Shown here piece by piece: positions 21,955-31,651 of a stretch of DNA of 64,000 nucleotides (positions are counted from its first letter, which is position 1; each line of letters begins with the position of its first letter). Made by a program: the position numbers and the translations under genes. The notes under the pieces are model-generated. The model was not told the origin of the DNA. It saw nothing but the letters and a program-made list of their open reading frames with translations, and made no database searches. Origin of the DNA: Flavobacteriales bacterium UBA6057 (GTDB taxonomy: Bacteria; Bacteroidota; Bacteroidia; Flavobacteriales_G; Salibacteraceae); contig DIYJ01000003.1 in assembly GCA_002428995.1 (NCBI GenBank), forward strand, positions 142,452 through 206,451, in the 5' to 3' direction.

Positions 21955-24900
21955 TTAAAGCAACACTACCCTGAACGTCTTCACGGTCCCTCTATCCAGT
22001 AGCATCACGCTGTAGGTTCCTCTGGCAAGATCTCCGAGTGAAAGCTCAGAGTCTTCAGTGAGTTCGAATTCAGAGACTACCTGACCTTTACTATCCAGAA
22101 TTTGTCCGGAAACCTTGTAATCACGTTCGTTGATGCCCTTGATGTGAATGATGTCTCTCGTTGGATTAGGGTACACCTGAATGCTCTTCTGCGTAGCATA
22201 TGAAATACCGGTCGGCCAGATGGTGATGGTCACCGAATCGCTGCCCTCGCAGCCATTTTGATCGAACACCTGTACGGAATAGGTGCCGGTGATTGGCGCG
22301 CTCAGGGTTGAATTGGTGGAACCATCTCCCCAGAGGTAACTCGCGAAGGTGCCCGGGTCAAGCGTGAATGCCGATCCATCCATGATGGTCGTGTCTGCTC
22401 CCAAGTCGGGCTGAGGCAGTGCGTTGCCCGCATCAATGGTTTCAGCGGCTGTTGTTGAGCAGCCTTGCGCATCGGTTACGGTCAGCTGGTAGGCGCCAGG
22501 AGCCAGATTCGATGCCATAGAATCAATTTGGCTTTGAGGGTCGTTCCAGGCGTATTCATAAGGAGGTACACTTCCCGATACATCGGCCGTAATCAAACCG
22601 TCTTGAGAACCCATGCATGACTCGTCCTCTTTTGTCAAGCTGGTGATCAGCTCTGTAGGTTCGGAAACGGTTCCTGTAAAGGTGCCAATGCATCCTGCAT
22701 TGTCTGTGACCGATACCGTGTAGTTTCCAGCGGCTACTACCTGAGCACTATCCGTGCTTCCGCCATTGCTCCAGGTGTAAGAGTAGCTGCCGACTCCGTT
22801 CATAGCGGTTACCGCAAGGAATCCGTTGGTTTCACCAAAGCAGTTGGCATCCAAAACGGAGTCCAGCACAACGGTTAGGTTGGATAGTGCTTCAAGAGTA
22901 TCTGCATCCTGAGTACTACACCCATTGGCATCCGTAACGGTCACCGTGTATGTTCCCTGTGGAAGTCCATTGACAATCTGCGTGTTGGCAGTGTTCGACC
23001 ACTGATAAGAGAAGGGGCCGGTGCCTCCGGTAATGGCCGCAGTGGCAATTGCATTCGAGTCGTAGCTGCAATTCAGTGGGGTGGTGCTGATGGAGGTCGT
23101 CAGCAATGAAGGTTCCTGGACCGTGCCTGTTGCGGTTGCGGTACATCCGTTGGCATCGGTGGCTGTCACGGTGTAGGTTCCGCCTGTAAGGCTTGAAATG
23201 GTCAGCCCGTTCACGCTGTTGCTCCAGGCATAGGAGAGTACTCCCGTTCCACCAGAACCGGCAGAAGTGAGGGAACCGGTGCTTCCACCAAAGCAAGGTA
23301 GATCCACGCTATTGGTGATCAGCACCGATACAGCGCTTGCAGGTTGGTCAACCGTGGCTGAGGATTCCACCGTGCATCCATTTCCATCGGTAATGGTAAC
23401 GGTGTAGGTTCCGGCCAGGAGGCTTGAAGCAGAATCAACCGTGCTTCCGCTGCTCCAGTTGAACGACATCGGGTTGGTGCCACCTCCTGTGTTCGCTTCT
23501 ATCACACCTGTATTGTTTCCAAAGCAAAGTACATCCGTTGTGGTTAGCGTCACTGACAGTGCGCTGGTGGGTTGAGCGATGGATCCACTTTCAACAGCTG
23601 TGCAGCCATTCCCATCGGTCACTGTTACGGTGTAGCCTCCAACGGGCTGGTTATTCAGCGTTGGGCCAAAGCTTCCCGTTGACCAAACATAGGCCAGCGA
23701 TCCGTTGCCACCGGAGGCGGATACTGAAAGCGCTCCATCGTTTCCACCAAAGCATGAAACGTCTGAAACTGTGGACACCGAAGCGGTCAATCCTCCAGCA
23801 GGTTCTGTGATCGAAACTGTTGCGGTGCTCGAGCAGCCGTTGGCATCCGTAGCAGTTACGGTGTAGTTCCCAGCGATCAGCGCATCGATAGAGTCGCCTG
23901 CCACGAAGTTGCTCCAGATGTAGTTAATCGTTCCACTTCCATTGGTGACCTGTGCACTTGCAGCTCCCGTGTTGGATCCGGTACACAGAATGTTGGTTTG
24001 AGATGTCACAACATTGAGTGCTGCAGGTTCTGAGATGCTCAGACTCAAGGAGGCTTGACAGCCAGCACTATCAGTAGCTGTGATCGCATAAGGTCCTGCA
24101 AAAAGCCCTGAAACCGAAGGAGTATTAGCGCCATTAGACCATAAGTAGGAAATGCTTCCATTTCCGCCTGCGGCAACCGCTGAGGCACCACCTGTATTGG
24201 TTCCGAAGCACGTGGCATCGGTGGTGGAATTCAGGCTGAGTGTCAATACCGATGAAGGCTCGCTGATCGTATCCGCAGCGAGGGCGGAACATCCATTGGC
24301 ATCGGTCACGGTGACGGAGTAGATTCCAGAAGTAAGGTTGTTGATAGAAGCGGTTGAAGCTCCGTTTGACCAATTGTAACTATTGCTTCCTGTACCCCCA
24401 AGCGCAATGGCTGTGGCAGCACCTGATGAATCTCCAGCGCAGAGCAGCGTAGATGTTGAAGCGATGTCTACAGAGAGTGGGCTGGTTGGCTGGCCCACGG
24501 TAGCTTGCTCGGAAGCAGAACATCCGTTGATGTCGGTGATGGTGACACTGTAGATGCCGGCACTCAGGCTTGAGTTGGTGTCTGAGTTCCCACCATTAGA
24601 CCATTGGAAGCTAAAAGGAGCTGCGCCATTGACAGCGGAAGCGACCAGAGTACCCGTGGAATCACCAAAGCACAGCACGGAAGTATTGGAGCTGATGCTG
24701 GCTGAAAGGGCGGTTGAGGGCTGCTCTACATTGATGGAATCTATCAGGGAACAGCCTCCGTTGTCTGTGGCTGTGACGGTGTAAACGCCTGCTGTCAATC
24801 CCGTGGTAGTTCCAGTAGTATCTCCGTTGCTCCATTGGTAGCTGATGCCGGTTCCAGATGTGAAAATGGTAGCTGAGCCGGTACTGTCTCCAAAGCAGAG

Positions 24901-27900
24901 AATAGAGGTGGCCTGCAAAGAGTCAATGAAGGAATCCGGTTCTGAGACTGTATCCGTTGCGCTTACAGAACAGTTGGTCGAATCCGTCACCGTAAGCGTG
25001 TAGACCCCAGCACTCAAATTCTCGATAAGTGACGAGTCAGAACTATTGCTCCATGAGTAGGTAAGCGGACCGCTACCACCTGAAACGGAGGAGAGGATCG
25101 AGCCATCGGAAGTTCCATCACAGCTCGCATCAGAGGTGGTGAATGAAATGGTCAAAGGCCCAGGTTCGGTAATACTCACTCCCGCTGTGGCGGTGCATGC
25201 ATCCTGATCTGTCACAGTCACACTGTAGGTGCCTGCTAACAAGCCATTGATGCTGGCAGAAGTGCTTCCATTGCTCCAGGCGTAGGTTTTGGTGCCAACT
25301 CCTCCAATCACCACGGCTGCAGCCAATCCATTGGAGTCACCATGGCAAAGAATATCTCCGGAGGCGATGAATATGTTCATGGCTACCGGCTGTGTGATTT
25401 GAATGCTGTCCACGATGCTGCACCCACCGGTGTCTGAAACAGTAACGGTGTAGGTTCCAGCGACTAATCCATTGTTGGTAGGCGTGGTTGCACCGTTGCT
25501 CCAGGTATAACTGTAGGCGCTTGAGCCACCAATCGCATTTACTACAGCGCTGCCATCCATGCCGCCATTGCAGGTCACATCGTTCCCGCTCAGGGTGATT
25601 TGAATGCCACCTATGAGGGCAGAATCAGTGGATGTACACCCTCTGTCATCGGTTACCGTAACGGTGTACAATCCTGCATTTAAGGCGTTCAGAGTCGGTG
25701 TTGAGCCATTGTTGCTCCAGGCGTAGGTGTAGGGCGATGTTCCTCCCGAAACTGCGGCAGAAACACTTCCCGTAGCACTTCCTGAGCAACTGGACGAATT
25801 GGAGCTGGCGTCAATGTTGAGTGGATCAGGCTCCGTGATGAATACCAAAGTAGATGCTTCACATCCGTTGCCATCTGTAGCGGTTACGGTGTAGGTTCCG
25901 GCCTCCAGCGTGTTCACTGCATTGCCAGAGGCGCCATTGCTCCAGTTGAAGTTGAATGTCCCAGTTCCTCCGCTGGCGCTGGCTACTGCCACACCATCGG
26001 CTTCACCATTGCAACTCACAAAAGAGAGCGAATCGATGTTGATGGATACCGGGTTTGTAGGTTGTGATAATGTAATGGAAGTGCTGTTGGTGCATCCGTT
26101 GTTGTCCGTAGCGGTGACAGTATAAGTTCCTGCCGAGAGTGATGCTGCGCTGCTCGAGTCGCTTCCGTTGGACCAGAGGTAGGTAAAACCACCTGCACCT
26201 CCATTCGCGCTCACAGATGCTGAGCCATCACTGCCTCCAAAGCAGTTGGGATCGTTTGCAGAGGTGACGTTGATGCTAATGGCGGTCGGCTCGGTCACTG
26301 AAAGTGATTCTACAGCGCTACATGCGTTGGCATCGGTTACGGTTACCGTGTAGGTGTTGGCTGTCAATGTGTTGATGCTGTTTCCAAAACCTCCGTTGCT
26401 CCAGATGTAAATCGCAGCTCCTGTTGTTCCGGAAGCCGCAGCTGTTATGGATCCATCGTTGCCACCCGGACATTGCACATTGGTGACCGTGGTAGTGATG
26501 CTGATGCCGGCAGGAGAGGTAATATTGACGGTGTCAGTGGCGGAGCAGTTTAAACCGTCTGTCACTGTTACGGTATAGGTGCCAGCAGTAAGTGTGGAGA
26601 TATTATTTCCAGTTGCTCCGTTGCTCCAATTGTAAGTGAAGCTGCCTGTTCCTCCGCTGGCCGCAGCCATTGCCGTTCCATCGTTGCCTGCGGCACACGT
26701 GGTGCTGTTTCCGTTTGCGGTAACGCTCACTGCTGGAGAGTTTACGACTACAACACTGTCTGTACTCGTGCAAGCGTTCACGTCTGTACCGGTCACATAA
26801 TAAGTTCCAGCAGCTACACCGCTAATGTTTGCTCCGGTAGCTGTGGTGCTCCAGAGATAGGAAACCACTCCGGTACCACCCGTAGAAGACACACTGGCGG
26901 AGCCACTCGTTCCGGAACAGCTGGAACCTGTGGCCAGGGTCGTGAGGTTGAGAGGTGCTGGTTCTGAAACCACCACACTTTCTGTGGCCATGCAGCCATT
27001 GCCATCAGTAACAGTCACATCGTAGGTGCCGGCAGCTACGTCATTGAGGTTTGGACCGCTTGCGCTGGTGTTCCAGGCAAAAGAGTAGGGGAGTGTACCT
27101 CCGGATGGCATCGCGGTGGCCGAGCCTGTAGAATCACCCGCGCATAAAACGTCCGAGGTGCTGATGGAAACATCAAGTGGATTGGATGGTCCCGATACAG
27201 TCGCGCTGAATACGGTCTGACAACCGGCAGAATCACTGACGGTCACAGCATAATTTCCTGCCATCAGCGAATCGATGCTGGTCGTGGTATCTCCGGTAGC
27301 CCAGGCATAGCTGTATGCTCCAATGCCACCGGTCGCTAAAATGGTGATGCTTCCATTGCTGTCGCCAAAGCAAGCCAGATCGGTGATGGAAGTTGCGGAG
27401 ACGCTTAGGTTACACGAATCTGCTACGAAACTCCAAAGGTCGCTCAGGTAATTCAGTCCTGGACTTTCACCGCTTCCATAGCCTCCGTACATCCAGAGTT
27501 TGTTGTCCACGGGCTCCCAGTGGGTTTGGCGGAATCGTCCTCCGGGTGTGTTGAGTGTGTCAGCTTCCCTCTGGGTGCCGTACACACCGATCGGGTTGAA
27601 GTCGTTTGTGCCTTGCATCCAGGCCCATTGGCCCAATCCGGGGTCATAAGCCCACAGGTCATTGAGATAGCCGGAAGAGTTGGACAGGCGGGAGCCAAAG
27701 CCTCCAAAGAGCCAGAACTTCCCTGTTCCATCCGTCCATGCTGCTGCTCCATTCCTTCTGCCCGGAGCGTTGGAGGCGGCAAAAACACCCTTGGTGCCGT
27801 AGTCGGGATGTTCCACGGAGGAAGTTGTACCTCCGTCCATCCAGGTCCAAAGTCCGGTGCTTATATCATAGCGCCATAAGTCGTTGTGACGTTGACTGGA

Positions 27901-30900
27901 GGTGGTCAGTCCGCCAAAGAGCCATAAGTCATTGCTGTTGTCCACCCACCCAACAGCTTCTTCACGAGATCGAGGCACGTTGCTGCTGCTTGGAACTCCC
28001 AATGTTCCAAAGGAACCTGATTGGTTGATGCTTGATGAGCCGCTCATCCAGGTCCAGTCGCCAGTGTTGACATCGTACTTCCACAGGTCGTTGAGTCGGC
28101 CAACGGCATTTCCTAATCCATAACCATCGCCTCCAAACATCCAGAAGTTTCCAGCTGAGTCTACCCATGTAACAGCCGTTTCTCTTCCTCCTGGATTGTT
28201 GGCAGAGTCAGCCACACCAATGGTCCCGTAAATTCCTACGTTGCCGGCAGAAGTGATGTCTCCCTTCATAGGAGTCCATAGATCCGCTGCAGGATCGTAC
28301 ATCCACAAGTCGTTCAACAGGCCACCGTTGCTTTCCGAAGCCCCCGTGCCTCCAAAGAGCCAGAAATTTCCATTGGGACCAACCCATGATTGTGCCTGTC
28401 TTCTCGCCCCCGGAGTGACTTCATCCACAGATTGCGCATGAGTGAAAATGGTCTTTTGGTTTCCAAATGTCCAACCTCTGATGAAGGTCCATTCTCGTGT
28501 GGAAGGACTGTATTTCCAGAGATCGTTGAGGTTTTGGTTGTTTTCCAGCGTGCTATAGCCGTAGCCGCCAAACATCCAGAGGTCTCCGTTGGCATCGCGC
28601 CATGTGGCCGCACCCTCGCGCGAACCTGGTCGTTGTTCTTCGATGATGTTGTAAGATCCCTGACCATCCTGAAGCGTAGAACCGGATCTCCAGGACCATT
28701 GATTGAGTGAAGGGTCGTATTCCCACACATCTGTGAGGTAACCTTCATCACCAGTGCCAAAACCAAAACCACCTATCGTAATCCATTCTCCATCGCTGGT
28801 AACAACGCCTGCGCTCAAGGTTCGGCCGCCAGGATTATTGGAGGCATTAAATGCGAACAGGTTTCCAAAATCCCCGGTCTGATCCGGAAGATTAGAACCT
28901 TTCATCCAGGTCCAGATGTTGGTGCTGATGTTGTACCTCCACACGCAGTTCAACTTCCCGTAGCCAAATGTTGCAGCTCCATCGCCTCCAAACATCCAGA
29001 GGTTGCCATTGCCATCGCTCCAGCTTGCAGCGTCCTCGATGCTCCCCGGGCGATTGATGGTGCTGGGAGTGCCCTGGGTGCCAAATACTGCGCCTGCCGG
29101 GCCGGTGCTTACTCCCTTGACATAGGTCCAGTTTCCGGTGCTCAGATCGTATTTCCAGAGATCCGCCAGGTGATTGTCGTTATTGTTGGAAGAGTAGCCG
29201 TAGCCCCCGTACATCCAGAAATCATTGTTGTTGTCCACCCAGGATACAGCACCATAGCGCGCTCCGGGCATGTTGGAAGCGGCAGGCACTCCCGTGGTTC
29301 CGTAGTTCCCTGTTTGATTGGTAGAAGTCGATCCGTTGATCCACGCCCATTCGCCTGTACCAGGGTCGTAGCGCCACAAATCATTGAGGTAATTGTCAAC
29401 GCCAGAGGCGGCATATCCAAAACCTCCATGCAGCCAGAAAGCTCCGGAAGAATCGGTCCAGGCTACCGCGTTTGTTCTGGACCCTGGAATGTTGGTCACA
29501 TCTCCAATGCCTTGAAGACCATAGGATCCGTTGACATCAGGAATGTCCGAACCTCCCATCCAGGTCCAGTTTCCGGAGCCTGGAGAAAAACGCCAGAGGT
29601 CGTTCAGGTAGAGACCGTTGCTGGCTCTCTGTCCGCCAAACAGCCATAGGTTACCGGCCGAGTCTATCCAGTTTACCGCGTTCTGTCTGGATGAAGGAAG
29701 GGAATAGGGTGATGGCACTTGCAGTGTGCCCATTGCTCCGTCCTGATTGGCGCTTGTATTACCGGTTATAAAGGTCCAGTTGGCGGAGGAAGCATCATAT
29801 CGCCAGAGGTCGTTCAAATAGCCTTCCGTTCCGGAACCGTCAATTCCTTGTCCTCCAAACATCCAGACATTGCCAAGGGAATCGGCCCACAAGCAATGAC
29901 CCTCACGCGCTCCAGGTATCAGAAATGGTGACGAGGCGGTAGAGCCATAAATGCCATTGAAGCTGGAGGCTTCGGGGCCTTCCATCCATGTCCAGTTATC
30001 GGTGGTGACATCAAAGCGATAAAGTCTGGAGCCATACCAATGACTGGAGGTGCTTTCCCGCCCTCTCAACATCCAGTAATCTCCGTTGGAAACGGAGCAT
30101 CCGATGCTTCCCCGCGCCCGATAAAGTGTTGTTGCAGGATCATCGATCCTGAAATCACCGGGGTCACCACCGTTGCCTGTAGTTGAGCCTTTCATCCAAG
30201 TCCAGATTCCGTTGGAGAAGTTGTACCTCCATGTATCATTCAGTATTCGAGGCGTTCCTGAAGCTATGTAGCCCTCTCCTCCGAACAACCACAGATTTCC
30301 GTTATCGTCTGTCCATAGGTTTCCGCTGAATCGTGCCCCGGGATTGTTGGACGTAGAGCTCACTCCCTGCGTGCCGTAGTTTGCGAATCCGTTGATCTGG
30401 TTGCTACCGTGCACCCATGTCCAGCGGTTGTTCGATGGGTCGTATTTCCAGAGGTCTGACAGGTATCCATTGGAGGTGGATGCACCTTCACCTTCTCCAC
30501 CAAACAGCCAGACATCACCATTGTCGTCAACGGTAGCCATCGCATAGAGTCTGCCGCCCGGGTTATTGGCAGCGTTGGCCACTCCCTGTGTTCCGTAAAC
30601 TCCAAATGCATTCGGAGTGGTACTTCCCTTCATCCAGGTCCACTCCAGCGTATTGGGATTGAAGCGCCATAAATCGTTGAGTTCTCCACTTCCAAGGGAT
30701 CCGTTTCCAAATCCACCCATGAGCCAGAAGTTGCCGGAAGCATCTTTCCAATAAGCCATGCCCTCGCGGCCACCGGGAGTGTTGGATGCAGCCGGTACTC
30801 CTTGCGTGCCGTATACTCCAGGATTTGTGAAGGTGTTAGATCCTGATATCCAGGTCCATTCTCCAGTGTTTGGATTGTATTTCCAAAGGTCGTTCAGCTC

Positions 30901-31404
30901 GTTGGTCGCGGAAGATGTGCTGGCGCTGCGACCGAAGCCTCCGAAAATCCATATGTTGCCAACGGAATCTGACCAAATAGCATGTCCTCTTCGTGCTCCG
31001 GGGTAGGCGTGAATGGATGGCTCGCCTTGGGGAGGGTATATTCCGGGGCTTCCTACAAACTTGGATCCTGATACCCATTCCCATTTCCTGAGCGAAGGAT
31101 TGTAGCGCCACAAGTCGCAGAGCCAGCTGCCGATGTTAAAAGATTCTCCCAGGCCAAAACCACCGAAGAGCCAGAGGTTTCCATTGATGTCTTCTACCAT
31201 GGAACCGCGTTCTCTTCCACCTGGGTACTTGCCATCCTGACCAAAATCGGAGGTGGCACCCGTTTCTTTGGAGCCATCTTCCCAGGTCCAGGCGAAAGAT
31301 TGGTTTTGAGCGGTTGAAATATTGGCTGACAATAGAAACGTCAGGGCATAGCACATCGGTAGCACGGCTGCCAACCGTGAAAGGGTGCGTTTGAATTCGA
31401 TCAT
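21955..31404 (-). CDS. Giant kelch/SprB-repeat surface protein, T9SS-sorted
   Basis: 3149 residues with signal peptide (LPMCYALTFLLSANISTAQ). Residues about 35-1335 hold some 18 kelch-type units of 60-75 residues (GNLWLFGGxG ... LNDLWRYDPxTxxWTWMxGS ... GxYGTxGV ... PGxRxxAxxW). Residues 1335-2995 hold 22 SprB-type repeats of about 75 residues, each with CxGxxxGS, YxWSNG, LxAGTYTVTVTDxNGC. Then come a PKD/Ig-like unit (about 2995-3065) and a type A sorting domain (IQVYPNPTRDIIHIKG ... LARGTYSVMLL). SprB is the gliding adhesin of flavobacteria, so a mobile surface adhesin is the likely role, with the propellers at the tip. It is far shorter than SprB itself. It is transcribed alone. Confidence 0.88.
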   Translation of the reverse strand: MIEFKRTLSRLAAVLPMCYALTFLLSANISTAQNQSFAWTWEDGSKETGATSDFGQDGKYPGGRERGSMVEDINGNLWLFGGFGLGESFNIGSWLCDLWRYNPSLRKWEWVSGSKFVGSPGIYPPQGEPSIHAYPGARRGHAIWSDSVGNIWIFGGFGRSASTSSATNELNDLWKYNPNTGEWTWISGSNTFTNPGVYGTQGVPAASNTPGGREGMAYWKDASGNFWLMGGFGNGSLGSGELNDLWRFNPNTLEWTWMKGSTTPNAFGVYGTQGVANAANNPGGRLYAMATVDDNGDVWLFGGEGEGASTSNGYLSDLWKYDPSNNRWTWVHGSNQINGFANYGTQGVSSTSNNPGARFSGNLWTDDNGNLWLFGGEGYIASGTPRILNDTWRYNFSNGIWTWMKGSTTGNGGDPGDFRIDDPATTLYRARGSIGCSVSNGDYWMLRGRESTSSHWYGSRLYRFDVTTDNWTWMEGPEASSFNGIYGSTASSPFLIPGAREGHCLWADSLGNVWMFGGQGIDGSGTEGYLNDLWRYDASSANWTFITGNTSANQDGAMGTLQVPSPYSLPSSRQNAVNWIDSAGNLWLFGGQRASNGLYLNDLWRFSPGSGNWTWMGGSDIPDVNGSYGLQGIGDVTNIPGSRTNAVAWTDSSGAFWLHGGFGYAASGVDNYLNDLWRYDPGTGEWAWINGSTSTNQTGNYGTTGVPAASNMPGARYGAVSWVDNNNDFWMYGGYGYSSNNNDNHLADLWKYDLSTGNWTYVKGVSTGPAGAVFGTQGTPSTINRPGSIEDAASWSDGNGNLWMFGGDGAATFGYGKLNCVWRYNISTNIWTWMKGSNLPDQTGDFGNLFAFNASNNPGGRTLSAGVVTSDGEWITIGGFGFGTGDEGYLTDVWEYDPSLNQWSWRSGSTLQDGQGSYNIIEEQRPGSREGAATWRDANGDLWMFGGYGYSTLENNQNLNDLWKYSPSTREWTFIRGWTFGNQKTIFTHAQSVDEVTPGARRQAQSWVGPNGNFWLFGGTGASESNGGLLNDLWMYDPAADLWTPMKGDITSAGNVGIYGTIGVADSANNPGGRETAVTWVDSAGNFWMFGGDGYGLGNAVGRLNDLWKYDVNTGDWTWMSGSSSINQSGSFGTLGVPSSSNVPRSREEAVGWVDNSNDLWLFGGLTTSSQRHNDLWRYDISTGLWTWMDGGTTSSVEHPDYGTKGVFAASNAPGRRNGAAAWTDGTGKFWLFGGFGSRLSNSSGYLNDLWAYDPGLGQWAWMQGTNDFNPIGVYGTQREADTLNTPGGRFRQTHWEPVDNKLWMYGGYGSGESPGLNYLSDLWSFVADSCNLSVSATSITDLACFGDSNGSITILATGGIGAYSYAWATGDTTTSIDSLMAGNYAVTVSDSAGCQTVFSATVSGPSNPLDVSISTSDVLCAGDSTGSATAMPSGGTLPYSFAWNTSASGPNLNDVAAGTYDVTVTDGNGCMATESVVVSEPAPLNLTTLATGSSCSGTSGSASVSSTGGTGVVSYLWSTTATGANISGVAAGTYYVTGTDVNACTSTDSVVVVNSPAVSVTANGNSTTCAAGNDGTAMAAASGGTGSFTYNWSNGATGNNISTLTAGTYTVTVTDGLNCSATDTVNITSPAGISITTTVTNVQCPGGNDGSITAAASGTTGAAIYIWSNGGFGNSINTLTANTYTVTVTDANACSAVESLSVTEPTAISINVTSANDPNCFGGSDGSASVSANGGAGGFTYLWSNGSDSSSAASLSAGTYTVTATDNNGCTNSTSITLSQPTNPVSINIDSLSFVSCNGEADGVAVASASGGTGTFNFNWSNGASGNAVNTLEAGTYTVTATDGNGCEASTLVFITEPDPLNIDASSNSSSCSGSATGSVSAAVSGGTSPYTYAWSNNGSTPTLNALNAGLYTVTVTDDRGCTSTDSALIGGIQITLSGNDVTCNGGMDGSAVVNAIGGSSAYSYTWSNGATTPTNNGLVAGTYTVTVSDTGGCSIVDSIQITQPVAMNIFIASGDILCHGDSNGLAAAVVIGGVGTKTYAWSNGSTSASINGLLAGTYSVTVTDQDACTATAGVSITEPGPLTISFTTSDASCDGTSDGSILSSVSGGSGPLTYSWSNSSDSSLIENLSAGVYTLTVTDSTNCSVSATDTVSEPDSFIDSLQATSILCFGDSTGSATIFTSGTGISYQWSNGDTTGTTTGLTAGVYTVTATDNGGCSLIDSINVEQPSTALSASISSNTSVLCFGDSTGTLVASAVNGAAPFSFQWSNGGNSDTNSSLSAGIYSVTITDINGCSASEQATVGQPTSPLSVDIASTSTLLCAGDSSGAATAIALGGTGSNSYNWSNGASTASINNLTSGIYSVTVTDANGCSALAADTISEPSSVLTLSLNSTTDATCFGTNTGGASAVAAGGNGSISYLWSNGANTPSVSGLFAGPYAITATDSAGCQASLSLSISEPAALNVVTSQTNILCTGSNTGAASAQVTNGSGTINYIWSNFVAGDSIDALIAGNYTVTATDANGCSSTATVSITEPAGGLTASVSTVSDVSCFGGNDGALSVSASGGNGSLAYVWSTGSFGPTLNNQPVGGYTVTVTDGNGCTAVESGSIAQPTSALSVTLTTTDVLCFGNNTGVIEANTGGGTNPMSFNWSSGSTVDSASSLLAGTYTVTITDGNGCTVESSATVDQPASAVSVLITNSVDLPCFGGSTGSLTSAGSGGTGVLSYAWSNSVNGLTISSLTGGTYTVTATDANGCTATATGTVQEPSLLTTSISTTPLNCSYDSNAIATAAITGGTGPFSYQWSNTANTQIVNGLPQGTYTVTVTDANGCSTQDADTLEALSNLTVVLDSVLDANCFGETNGFLAVTAMNGVGSYSYTWSNGGSTDSAQVVAAGNYTVSVTDNAGCIGTFTGTVSEPTELITSLTKEDESCMGSQDGLITADVSGSVPPYEYAWNDPQSQIDSMASNLAPGAYQLTVTDAQGCSTTAAETIDAGNALPQPDLGADTTIMDGSAFTLDPGTFASYLWGDGSTNSTLSAPITGTYSVQVFDQNGCEGSDSVTITIWPTGISYATQKSIQVYPNPTRDIIHIKGINERDYKVSGQILDSKGQVVSEFELTEDSELSLGDLARGTYSVMLLDRGTVKTFRVVLL

Positions 31405-31651
31405 GATCAGTTAATACTTCTTATGAACGGCAGGGTCCGAGTTGCCTTGTAAGTCTATTTAGGATTACGAATTTACTTGCGAGGCTTCAAAGACGACTCA
31501 ATAGAATGTTAAGTTGAAGCCATACGGCAACATTTGTCAAATCTTCCGGTGATGAAAGGTTTCCTGAAGTTTTATTGATGAGGCTCAGTGCCCGTCCAGT
31601 CTCCATTCTGACTTGTTTTCGTTGTACCTGTGGCTTTTGATAGAATGGCAC

